Part shown: piece by piece, positions 13,487 through 23,879 of the stretch
Layout: each line of letters opens with the position of its first letter
How positions within the stretch are numbered: the stretch's first letter is position 1
NCBI GenBank assembly: GCA_036320915.1
Contig: JAXBDG010000020.1
Span: forward strand, 372,001-436,000
Source of the DNA: Linnemannia elongata
Taxonomy: Eukaryota; Mortierellomycota; Mortierellomycetes; Mortierellales; Mortierellaceae
Direction: 5' to 3'
Length of the DNA: 64,000 nt
The notes under the pieces: model-generated
Database searches by the model: none
What the model saw: only the letters and a program-made list of their open reading frames with translations
Told to the model about the DNA's origin: nothing
Translations under genes and position numbers: made by a program

Positions 13487-14416
13487 TTACAAAGGCTTGA
13501 ACAAGTCAGCCGTGCCATCCTTGCCCTCAGCCTTCAAGGCAGCCCAAGTAGCCCACTCATCGTCATCCCTCCACCTCGAATCCGCACTATTCAACTTGAT
13601 CTCCATATCCTCCTTGAACGACCTACAGTTGGCACCCTTGGTCCCATCCGCATACATTCCAGTCCCCAGGGGGTACAACCAAGGGAACAACAGGGCCTCG
13701 ACAGTCTTGCCCTTGGCCTTTGCGGGGGTGGGGCAGCCTGCTAATCTCAACGCACGACGTTGTTCAAGGGTGAGGTCTTGCATGTCGCGGGGAATCCGAG
13801 AGAACATGGATAGGCGCGGGGCGCGGGGGATGAGGTCTTTGGGGTCACCTTGGAGGCCATCACCTTTGTCGAACAGATCGTGGCACTTTTTGCAGACCTT
13901 TGAGGGGAGCAATTGATCGTTGGGGAGTGGGGATTGAAGTTGACAGAGAGAGGGGAGGGGGGGACAAAGAAGAAGGAATGGGTCGTGGGTGGAATGATAA
14001 GACGAAAAGTGTTAGAATCCTATCGCACAAAAATGCAGGGTCTGGGAGACCAAAACAAGGTCATGATAAGCACTGAAAATGGAGCCTTACCTGGACTTTG
14101 GTGGTATCCTTGGGGTTCAGGGTAGGAGCATCTCCAAGGATAAAGTGGATTGGCCACTTGTTCGTAGGACGGTTATCCAAAGCAGCAGCACCGTCTATGG
14201 TTTCCGTTTACAGCAATTAAAAAAGGATATAGGCGTTAGTTGCTCTGTGTTGGTTGTGTACATCGTCGTTGAAAGTGGTAGGTGTCGGATCTTACAGATG
14301 GTGTTGGACAATGGCGTGGAGGAAGGGATGGCCTTGTTAGGGATGTAGTACGGAGCCTCTCCAGCGAGGAGGACAAGGCAGTTGGCACAAGCAGCGCGGG
14401 TGTTTGATGCCGACAT
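13487..14416 (-). CDS. Small Zn-motif protein resembling Helitron helicase N-terminal part
   Basis: Three exons: 14416-14296, 14194-14091, 13897-13487 (introns 101 and 193 nt), 211 residues. CANC (residues 10-13) and VCKKCH (from residue 76) suggest a two-CxxC zinc knuckle. The block from VCKKCH through IPRAPRLSMF, IPRDMQDLTLEQRRAL, LLFPWLYPLGTGMY and RSFKEDMEIKLNSADSRWR follows the order of elements seen before the Rep/HUH domain in fungal Helitron helicase-like proteins: C-x2-C, IP-x-L-x-x-LT, FPxLFPxGxGxY, then F-x-x-x-x-x-x-L-x-x-x-D-x-R-W/F. The protein stops where the replication-initiator domain would begin. Clean splicing argues against a recent pseudogene. I infer a captured or domesticated fragment; function unknown. 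It lies only 119 bp downstream of the thioesterase-like gene on the same strand. Confidence 0.5.
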
Positions 14417-14534
14417 GGTAATAAACAAAGTATGTGTATGTGTGGTTGTGTGATGTCGAGATGGCTGAAAGTGATCTCTGCACCCTTTCTTTTATTAGCT
14501 CTGTCAGTGCCATATAATAACAGTCACACAAGCC

Positions 14535-15859
14535 CTACAGCTTAGCACCGTTCACCACTGGCGCCAAAGGCTCGACCCGCTCACGGATAACGGTCCTGCA
14601 CAACGAAATGAGTCTCTCTTGTCCTTGTTCATCCACTGCACAGAACTCAAACATGACAACATCCAACGGCAATTGGTCCTTATTGACAACAATCCTCTCC
14701 CGCTCAACCCAACTCCAGACAACAATCGTATCCTCGACTTTCAGCTCATTCTCGTAGCCCACATAGAACTCGAGAATGTCGGCATCCTTGTAGTGCTGCG
14801 ATCCAGTAGGGATGTTCACAACTGCGTCAGAGAGAGTTGAGAATGTCTTTCCAGAATAGACTGGAAGAGGAGTTGAAGGGGTCCTGAGAGGTCCTGAACC
14901 ATTGGCGTAGTATCCTTTCTCCAGACCGTGTGAAAGTACGTCGTGGAGCAAGAGAGCATATCGTGAGTTGGTGACATGCCCCAGCTATTTCGCAACATAC
15001 AAATAAAATGTACATTGCCTGTTAGTTTGAAGAAAAAAAAAGCTCAAAGTAGTTCTCCACAAGCTCGAAAACAACAAGGCGTGAGGTGTACCTGGTCAAT
15101 GTCAGAAGGTCGGAGAGGGAGGTCAACCTTAAAAGCATGATCGGGCCGCCCTCCGACCGCGCGCTTAGAAACACCATCAGGGCAATAGAATTTAGCCGTT
15201 TGCTCCACAATCAGGGACCGATCCGTGTAGGGGCACGGGGCCGACTTGATTGATCGATGACCATGCTCGTTCGGTTGCCCCCACTCCACAAACGCTAATG
15301 TCGCAATCGAGGTCGCAAACTCTCTCTCCGGCTCGTCCTCGGGCGCCAATTGACTGTACTGCGCATCTTGCGATCGATCGTTGAAATCTCGCTTGATTTG
15401 ACTTCTCGGCACGGTGAAATAACGGTACTGCAGACGGATGCTGGTCTTACCCAGGTGAACAATCTGTGTCTCGGTCCTGTAGTAGTGGTGTCCGAGTCGT
15501 TGCCACGGAGCAGTCGCCTGGATTCGGAGTGGGTGGGCAAATTTCTTGTCGACGGGCGAGGTGGCCGAGAACAAAGGTACAGGCGCGGTAGGGTTGGCGA
15601 GCGAGGGTGGTGCGAACGTGGCGGCGCCATTGACGGTGTCAGAGTTGTACTGGATTTTGAGGTTGGTGCTCCTGGAGACGTCGGGAGTATGTTTGTGGTT
15701 GGGGAGGCGGGAGATAAGCTTGCGAAGGAAGACGCTGCAGCTGTCGTTGCCTAAGAGGAACAGTGCCTCCAGATGGCGCGACTCGATGGTGCACTCGATG
15801 AACCTGAAGGGGGTCGGCTTGGAGCTGTAGACGGTGATGGGTGGCAGGGTGGGTGACAT
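14535..15859 (-). CDS. Hot-dog fold thioesterase-like protein
   Basis: Two exons: 15859-15092 and 14984-14535 (intron 107 nt, phase 0), 405 residues. The junction rebuilds DIDQLGHVTNSRYALLLHD at about 253-271. This is the classic start of a 4HBT/acyl-thioesterase hot-dog domain (D-x-D-x-x-G-H-V-x-N-x-x-Y), followed by the expected strand region (YENELKVEDTIVVWSWV). Residues 136-147 (LGKTSIRLQYRY) plus ATLAFVEW and a Tyr/Asp-rich end look like the second half of another hot-dog unit, so it may be a double hot-dog protein. By family it would hydrolyse an acyl-CoA or similar thioester; substrate unknown. I start at 15859 because the DNA upstream reads as a CATCATC/TC-rich leader. An in-frame ATG at 15988 would add a 43-residue hydrophobic N-terminus. 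Confidence 0.72.
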
Positions 15860-15987
15860 TGCTGATGGTGATGTCGAGAGAAGTGCTGATGACAATGATG
15901 AAGAAAGAAAAAGCTCAAAGGAGTGAAGAAAAAGAATGCAACGCAATAGGCAGCTAGGGTTGAGGCATAGCGAACCGAGGCGTTTCA

Positions 15988-16002
15988 CACGTGACCGATT
16001 GG
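15988..16002 (-). promoter_or_regulatory. CACGTG E-box with adjacent CCAAT box
   Basis: On the - strand the order is CCAAT, 4 bases, CACGTG, about 130 bp upstream of the thioesterase-like ATG at 15859. CCAAT is the site of the HAP/NF-Y complex and CACGTG that of bHLH factors. The glycerol kinase promoter has a similarly placed CACGTG. Function inferred from motifs only. Confidence 0.3.
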
Positions 16003-19000
16003 GTCTTTTAGTAAGGAATAGTTGTAGTAAGCGCCTAAGTGGCTACCAAAGAGCGGGGTTGTCTCAGACAGGTAGAGTCCTTGGAGAGCTAATCCTGGCG
16101 CGTGCACGGACTCGAAGAGACGATCACTCAGGAACAATCACCTCCCTAACTGATGATAACAGAACTAGGAAGAGAGACGAGGGACTGATAATTCCCCTAT
16201 GATAAGATTCTTTCTTCAGGACACATTACTCGACAAAGAATGAAAACGCCAATTAGGGACATCGCAGACCTTTTTTTCTCCTGTTCTTTCTTTTATGCCT
16301 TATTCCTCAACTCGACTCACTGCCTTCGCTATCCTCTTTGCCCAGTGGAGTGTTCCTTCATGCCTATGCACTCAGACCAAGCATGTAATGCCGCCAAATA
16401 AACAGTGGGTTCGAAAAGCGAAAAAAAAAAGAATGGGTCCACTCCGCCTTAAGTACTTTTTTGGGTAGCCTTATTTCTTTACGATTGCTAATCGCGAATC
16501 CCAAAAACAGCATTGCAAAAATTGTCATATGCTTGTCGCATGTTAGTTGATGAACGTCGATAAGAAATAGAAGAAAAAAAAATGCTCAATCCCTGTTTTG
16601 CCTCTTTGTCTCCCTTGTCGTTCGTGGCCCTCAGTCCAATTAACCCGCCCATGTTTACTCCTCTCGATAAGAGAACTTTCTCTCACGGAGTTCCATCCCA
16701 TCCTGCCTGGTCCATGCATCAACCGCCTTTTTATCCTTGCCTCGTGAAAAACAACAAAAAGGCGCAAATGTGGGGTAACGAAGAAAGAAAAGGGGGGCGT
16801 GGGTGCTGTGTGTTTGACCTGCATGCTTAGAAATACAGTTTGTCGTCGTCGCTGTGTTCCCTTGTGAGGTTGTTGCTGTCGTTCTGTTTAGATGGCAACT
16901 GTGCTGTGCTAATCGTCTTCTGAGGGTATTGGTCCATTGTTCTAAACAGCAAGTGGACGTAGCTGAATCCTGCTGTGCAAGCACGTAATCCTATCCTGTC
17001 AATTAGAACCCTCATGTGTGATATGAGTCGTCTATCCGGTGAACTTGATACACCTGCGGCTGGTAGGTAAAAAAAGTTAAAAGGTAGAAAAACAAGGCCC
17101 TAGAAATTCTGCTATCTTTATGTCAGTTGCGACGCAGCAGACCTACACCCAATGCCGTTCCTCGCTTTTTTATTCTGAGCCACCTACGACCTCACTGTTC
17201 TCTTGTGGCGCATCCTCTCCTCTTCCTTGCCAAAGGAGGTGTGGCTTGTTGTGCGTCTCAGAGCTGACAAATGGGTCATAATTTTGAATGGTTGCACGAC
17301 AGCTTGGTCAGCCTTCAAACTAGTAAACCATGTATCCTATTGTTCAATTCGTTGTTGCTATTGCATTGTAAACGCCGTTGCAATTTATCGTATCACCGGG
17401 ACGATACATGTGTGCTACCAGAAATTGAGCAGCCGACTGACAGCAGAAGAGACTGCATTGCAAAGAGTCGAAAAAACAACGAGAGTATGCGGATGCGGAA
17501 AGACAGGAAAAGAAAAACATAAAACATGAATGACTCCTCATTGGAGCGTAATAGCATGGAATTCATCGATCGGGGTAGATGACGAATCTCTTTTATTAGT
17601 CTTCGTCAGTGGTACATGGTATATGTGTATGATCGAGAAACTCCTTTCATATACCTTCGCAATTGTTTCTCCCGCGCCGCGGGACCAAAGCACAGATACA
17701 TACATATGCATGCCTTAATACAGTGACGAGAGTACTCAATGTTGTTTCGCGACAATTAGTACGTCCTGTATTTTAGAAAAATGTCATGGCGTTATGGTCT
17801 TGCGCTATTTTTTTTTGTTTTGAATGAGAAATGGATATTCTATCCTCTTCAATGTCCAGGCTCTATTCATCACTTCATCGCTTATTCAACGTGACCCCTT
17901 GCACTCAATCATTTTCTTTGTGGTATTGTTGCTAAACTACTCGAAACTCACAAACAGTGCATTGCGTTTGTTTTTTTCTTGTTCAAGGAAAAAATGTTAT
18001 GTTGTGCATGCCGCTTTGTTTTGGTCACCCGTCGCTCCTCACTCATCAACAACAACCAACAACAATAAAAAACAAAGAAGGGTGAAATGGAAGGTGAAAA
18101 AACGGAACCCTCCAAATCGATTAATTACGATTCTCGGCAATGCACTGCATGGTCATTTTTTCCTTTTTTTCCCTTTCTTCCGAAAAGATGACCGTGTGCT
18201 GACGAGAACGAAGAGCATCCAACCAAATCGTCAAAGAGAAACGCATGGTCAGATGGATTGGTTCATGGGAAATCTTCAACGGACCATTCACGTCTTCCCC
18301 CCTTTTTTGTTCTTCCGTTTGTCAACAGATCAATCAAATAAATTGGTCCAACGGACACATTCTTTTCTCTCTACTTTGTCTCCTTTTCTACGAATCCCTT
18401 CCATTGTTTGGCTCATTGTTTATTTGGCTCCCCTATTCCTTTGATGGGTAGGGTCAAGCTCAGAACTGGTTATTGAACAACGACAAACGAAACAAGGTTG
18501 GAAGGTCACGCCGAAAAAAAAGGCTCAATAAGTGGGATGACTGGATTGGGCAAACAAAACAACTACCATTGTTCGGATTTCTACCCTAAGTAACTTGTTT
18601 ATTGCAATGTGATCCAAAGAGTATGACAGGGAAGAACAAACAGGTGTTTGATAGCTATCGACAAAGAGCCTAAACAACAACAACAACAACAACAAAGGAG
18701 AAAGCTCTAATAAGCGAACCAATGGTAATTCAAGAACGCACATAGCCATGGCCAAGGATCCTCCTCTTCTGACCATTGATTTCCCCTCGTGGACCGTCCT
18801 CGCCCTGTTTGTGGTGTAACGGTCCATCCTATCAGATTGCAGAAGCGACCATGGCCACCCTCTCGATACGTCCACAACTCACGGACGTCGCCCCTTTTTT
18901 AAAACCATTACCGCCATTTGTTGATCTTAGCAAGGATGCAAGCATGATGATGGAGAGAGAAAGTGCTCGTCCATCTGGATGACTTTTGGTTCAGGAACTT

Positions 19001-19026
19001 TCTCCTATTCCATCCATTCAATGTGT

Positions 19027-19027
<1 letters not shown>

Positions 19028-19058
<31 letters not shown>
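19028..19058. repeat. T-run followed by TTG repeats
   Basis: About 31 consecutive T, then four TTG units, in the gene desert. No coding context. Confidence 0.9.
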
Positions 19059-19059
<1 letters not shown>

Positions 19060-19984
19060 TTGTTGTTGTTGGCGCTTGGGTCTTGTTTTTCTTTTACAAT
19101 TGCACCCATTGCTGTCTGAGCGAGAGGTAGAAAGAAAATAAGGCCCAGTAGAGCAACCCTATTCAACCTAATTCAATGGCAATTCAAAATCGCCTTCAAG
19201 TACTTTCCATACCTTCTATCCTACCCACGGGCGTAAAAGAGGTACATACCTTTTTTTTTTTTTGGTTTGTTTCACTCTCCTTGAAGAAAAAGGAAAAAGG
19301 AGGGGATGGGAACATTTAGGGTGGTTGACCAATGGCGGGGAATAGACACTGAGAAAAGGGCGGCATAGCCGAGTCTGTGGAGCCTGGGCCAAATTTCTAT
19401 TCTTTACTTTCACGCTAAACTAGTCTCGAGCAACAAAAAAAATTGAATACAGAGCGACGAGCAAGGAGGAAAGTGTAGATACAGAGAAAAAAAATGTGAG
19501 AGCGTCCATTCTCCTCTCATTTCTCTTTCTCCTTGCTCACTCACTCAGTTTTCGATTTATTCTCCTTCTCAATACGACGCAAAAATGTAAAGGAATGAGA
19601 GCCCTTGCCTCACCCCTACCTTCGTCTGTCCTGCAATGTTTCTCTACTGAAATTGTCCATCCCTCCCTTCATCAAAAGTCCAAAGAGAGCACACAAAATA
19701 TTCACCGCCTCATCCGTCGATTCATACTCTGCCGTGCAGTAATGGTCCATGGCTCGCTCCCCCCTCCCTAATAATACATTTTGTCCTGCTCTCATACCTT
19801 CCTTCACCATTCCCCCACCATACCATCGATGCTCATTCTTTCATTCTTTATTCGTCCTTCTTTGTCTCCTTTGTCTACTTCCCTTTCTCCTTTTACAATT
19901 GGTCTTCAATGAGGTGCTCCTCTTTTTCAAAGCAAAGAACAAAAGGAAAAGTAGAAACGCAAGGATCATTCAAACCACCCCAAC

Positions 19985-20020
<36 letters not shown>

Positions 20021-23000
20021 TTCTCTGTTCGAATGATCTCAAGACACTACTCTTTCTTTTCGCTCTCGGTGTTGCGGTTTCTTTTTTTTTTGTTTTTTGT
20101 TTTTTTTTTTTGAGTTTCTATCCTTGCATCGTCTAAACACGCGTATCGCCGCCCCGTGAACTCCACCTCCTTTCAAATTCTAGAATACCAACACTGATCA
20201 CCCTACCACGTACCTGTTGTACTGGTTACCCTGCCCCGAGCTCTTCCTCCTTTTCCAAAAGCCCATGTCTAGCACCGCTATTTTTTTTGCGTTTTCGCTC
20301 ATCAAAGGTACATAATAGTTCCTTTTCGATTTCGATCCAGGAACCAAATTCTTCTCTTGCTCTCGACTCCCAAAAAAAGTTCAAGGGTAGGCCGCAATTC
20401 TCTTTCCTTTACTTTACGCCTTTACTTTTGTATGCAAGGCATTTTTTTGCATTCATATACCTACCATTTCGTATGAGGCATTTTCTTCTATGTGGTTCCA
20501 TGGTTTGCTGCGCTCTTTTTTAGGTCCGTCTGTCTTGTCTGAGTGCGTTTCATTATTGCAGTAATTCCCCGCCTTTGACCTCGCCTTGCCATGCTGCATT
20601 GCATACTGAGTATGTAGGGGCCTGCATAACAAACATGCCCTTGGTCCTTGGCCTTGGCTTTTTTTTTTCTTTTGGTCGAGTGCCTAGAACACCTTTGGTA
20701 ATCCGTGGGCGTGGGCAGAGAGTGAGGTCGAATTGGAGCAATTGAGGAAGTTGAAGGAGAATTTTGTTTATTTTTTGTTTTCCTTCTGTGAGAGCTGTGT
20801 TCTTAACGATGGCGTATTGTTGACAAACAAGGAAAAAAATACGCGAAACAAGAAGCGAAATGAATTACTGTTGTTTTTTTGTCTCTTTTCTTCAATCCAT
20901 TGTTCGATTTTGTGTTTGCAATTAAACAATTACAAAGCCCGCACTGTGTCTGCACTTGTGCTTGCACTTTGCATCCAGCGAGACAAAGGAAAAGAAAAAC
21001 AACAAAAACGACCACACGCCAACCACAAAAACGCGCGATGTGCATTTCCCCTTCGGCTGGGAAAAGAAGCAGCACCATCGATGAAACTCCATTTTTCTCC
21101 GCCTTGCCCTGTGGTCCTTTTCTCAGCCATTTTGTTCAGAAATGGATAAAGAGTTAAAGACATTACATGCAAAGAAATGCATGTACCCATGTACACATTC
21201 TATGTCCGTTCATCTGTTTTGTGGTTTTGTTTTTGCTTGGCTACGTGGGGTATGTGTCGACTCTTCGGCATTAGTCTCTTTTTTTTTTGTCTTTCATTGG
21301 TGTAGGTGTGTGGGGTACATGGACATACATCCCCAGCGGAATGATTCATATCTACCACATCATCCTTGCGCAATTTTGCCACCATCCACCAACAACCATT
21401 TAAACAGGCAACTTGTCACATACTTGGCTCAAAGCTATCACTTGCTCTCAACGGGACATACAAGCAGGGGGACCATACAGGATGCAAGAGGAGACTAACT
21501 TGCAAAAAGGAACGTGGTGCTCAACCTGTTTCCTCATTGTTACCTGTTGGCGTGTGTTCTTTTTACCGGGAGACAAATGGAGAGACCAGGTATACGTGTC
21601 TAGGTCCTCGATCACACACACAAAGTACCATGAATTTTTGCTGCTGCAGGTGCTGGGCCCCCTCCTTTCAAAACAATGCCCCGATCCTCTCTCTCTGGTC
21701 TACCCATTGAGCAGTACACAATAAAGCGTGAGGAGGAGGGCCGAGGTCTTTCCTGTGTCTTAATTTTTGAGCATCCAGGCGCGTCTGGTCTCATTGACCC
21801 CCCCCCTCCCTCCCTTTACCCTCGCCATTAACGCGATCACTTCACTAATCAACGGTCGCGACACTCCTTTGGTATTTTCAAAAACGTTCTTTCCTCTTTC
21901 CCCACTTTTTCATTTCCAACAGTCGTCCAAATAACGTGCGTGCAACAAGATCTCCCGCGCAATTCCACCATCTCCCGCCAATAACGACACTCTTCTTTAC
22001 CCTGTCTATCATCAAAACGAAACCAATTCCGAGAATGTCGTTATTTATCTTTTAGTTGTTGAGAATGTAGGGGAATGCATCAAAAAAAAGCAGAACACAA
22101 ACAATGGTAAAAAGGCACCCAGGCCTAATGGTCTAATATAAAACAAACAGCTGTGTCATCGATTAAGTCTCTCTTCCTCTCACCCTCTCATTTTCTCCTT
22201 CCCTCCTTCCATATCTTCCTTCTATCCCTCCATGCCTTCGTCCTCTCTTCTGCATTCTTTAGTTTTTTTTTGTGTATGTGATTTGCTCTGAACTCTAAAA
22301 AAAAAAACCATGGCGACAACGTGTCAAGTCATGGGATCGTACAAAAAAAAAAATTCAACCCACATCCCGTTTCCCTTTCTTCTTCCCCCAAGCATCGCGA
22401 AAGAAGGACCATTTTTCTAGACGCGGAGAATTTACCTTTTTTGCACATTCTTCTCTCATACCTTCAACTTCTCCGTGTATCGTTTCTTCTCCACCTCCTC
22501 CTCCTCCACTGTACCAAATAAAAAAGTCAACAACAACAACAAGGGATGTGGTGTGGCGTGAGATTAGAAAATGAATTCGAGACTGAAAGCAGTAATAAAG
22601 AACCACACCCCCCTCCCTACCCCAACGCCGCGCGCACCTCGAGTACCTTATTGTTTCTGGCTCACAATGGCTCAAAAGAAATAGGGGAGGAAGGAAAACA
22701 AAGCAACTGACCCTAATTCGGCAAGTGCGACAAAACACCATTAGGCTGTGTTCGTCACTTTTTTGTGTATGCATTCAATTGAAAAGTATACCAAGAGAGC
22801 ATTGCAACTTGTTTGTGTAATGGTGGACTGAGTAAAAAGCGTGCACTAAAATAAACAAAGGAACCCACCATTCACTCAGCTCAACCGCCAATTTTTTTTT
22901 TGTTTGTACGAGGTGAGAGGATGGAGGGCGAGAACAAAGAGAGAGGATGGAGGGACAAAGAGACTCAGACAGGGAAAAGAGAGAGGGAAAAGAGGGAAAA

Positions 23001-23431
23001 GAGGGAAGGAGGGACAAGGCAAGTTTTGGACTTTGTGGCGTGTTTGTTACACAAGGTTGAACACCCACAATAAAAAAAAACAAATCAGCAAAGCAAACAT
23101 AAACAAAACCTTGGAACTGAAGAAAAAAAATTGCAGGGGTACTGAGCTCATTTTGACTGGTCTCGTTGGTTTTTTTTTTTTTTTGTCTATTTCAACAGAA
23201 ACGACAAGGAAAAAAAAACAAAAAAAAAACAAACAAAGGAAAATGACAAAGAGGAAGAGAAATTGAGTGGTGTTGATGCATGTTGAGCATGGAGAAGAAT
23301 GTTGACACGGAAAATTATTCTTTTTTCTGAAAGGGACCAAAGGACGCCAAGGAGCGTGAGCAAAATGAGCGAACAATTAGGTACTCTGCCGTGCCCTTAC
23401 TCCTCTTTCTTTCCTTCGCTCTCACCCCTTG

Positions 23432-23435
<4 letters not shown>

Positions 23436-23470
<35 letters not shown>
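23436..23470. repeat. A35 homopolymer
   Basis: About 35 consecutive A in the gene desert. No SINE-like body with polymerase III boxes recognised next to it. Confidence 0.9.
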
Positions 23471-23471
<1 letters not shown>

Positions 23472-23816
23472 AAAAGGACCGACGACCCATGGCCCATTGC
23501 ATCCATTCTGGGCTTCTTTTCCTTCTTTTTCTTTCCTTAAAAAACAGAACAGGGGTAAGGAAGGCAGGGGTCTAATGAGACGATTCAAACAACATGCTGC
23601 TTGTTCTTTCCTTGACCAATTAAACTGACTTGTTGTACCACGCATGCTCGCATAGCTCTTCTTTCTTTCCCTTCGGTTCCTTCATCCGTCCTTACCTTCC
23701 ACCTTCCGTCGGTCAGTCACCCAGTTCAATTGTTAGTCACATACTCCCTCTCTCTCCCAAGTCCAGCCCGCAACCCTACCACCTTTGAGGCGTGTATACA
23801 CCAATCCTCATATCAT

Positions 23817-23879
23817 TCAACAACAACAACACACCACACGACTCTCGTGACAGTGTTGTTGTGTTATTGTTGTTGTTGA
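23817..23879. repeat. Inverted repeat, CAA/TTG arms
   Basis: Perfect 13-bp arms, TCAACAACAACAA at 23817-23829 and its reverse complement at 23867-23879, with a 37-base spacer that adds partial pairing. Could form a hairpin in RNA or single-stranded DNA. Confidence 0.7.

Noticed and set aside
15860..15988. Upstream in-frame Met adding a hydrophobic N-terminus to the thioesterase-like protein
   Set aside because: The added DNA is TC-rich with CATCATC motifs, typical of leaders here. Kept only as an alternative start.
17203..17529. Frame starting with an F-box-like LPKEVW
   Set aside because: Only six residues fit the motif; the rest is cysteine- and valine-rich noise without LRRs.
22110..22150. 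A-box-like GGCCTAATGGTCTAA
   Set aside because: No B box or cloverleaf follows.
23300..23480. A35 run as a SINE or retroposed tail
   Set aside because: No target duplication, polymerase III promoter or recognisable body upstream; simple homopolymers are common across the window.
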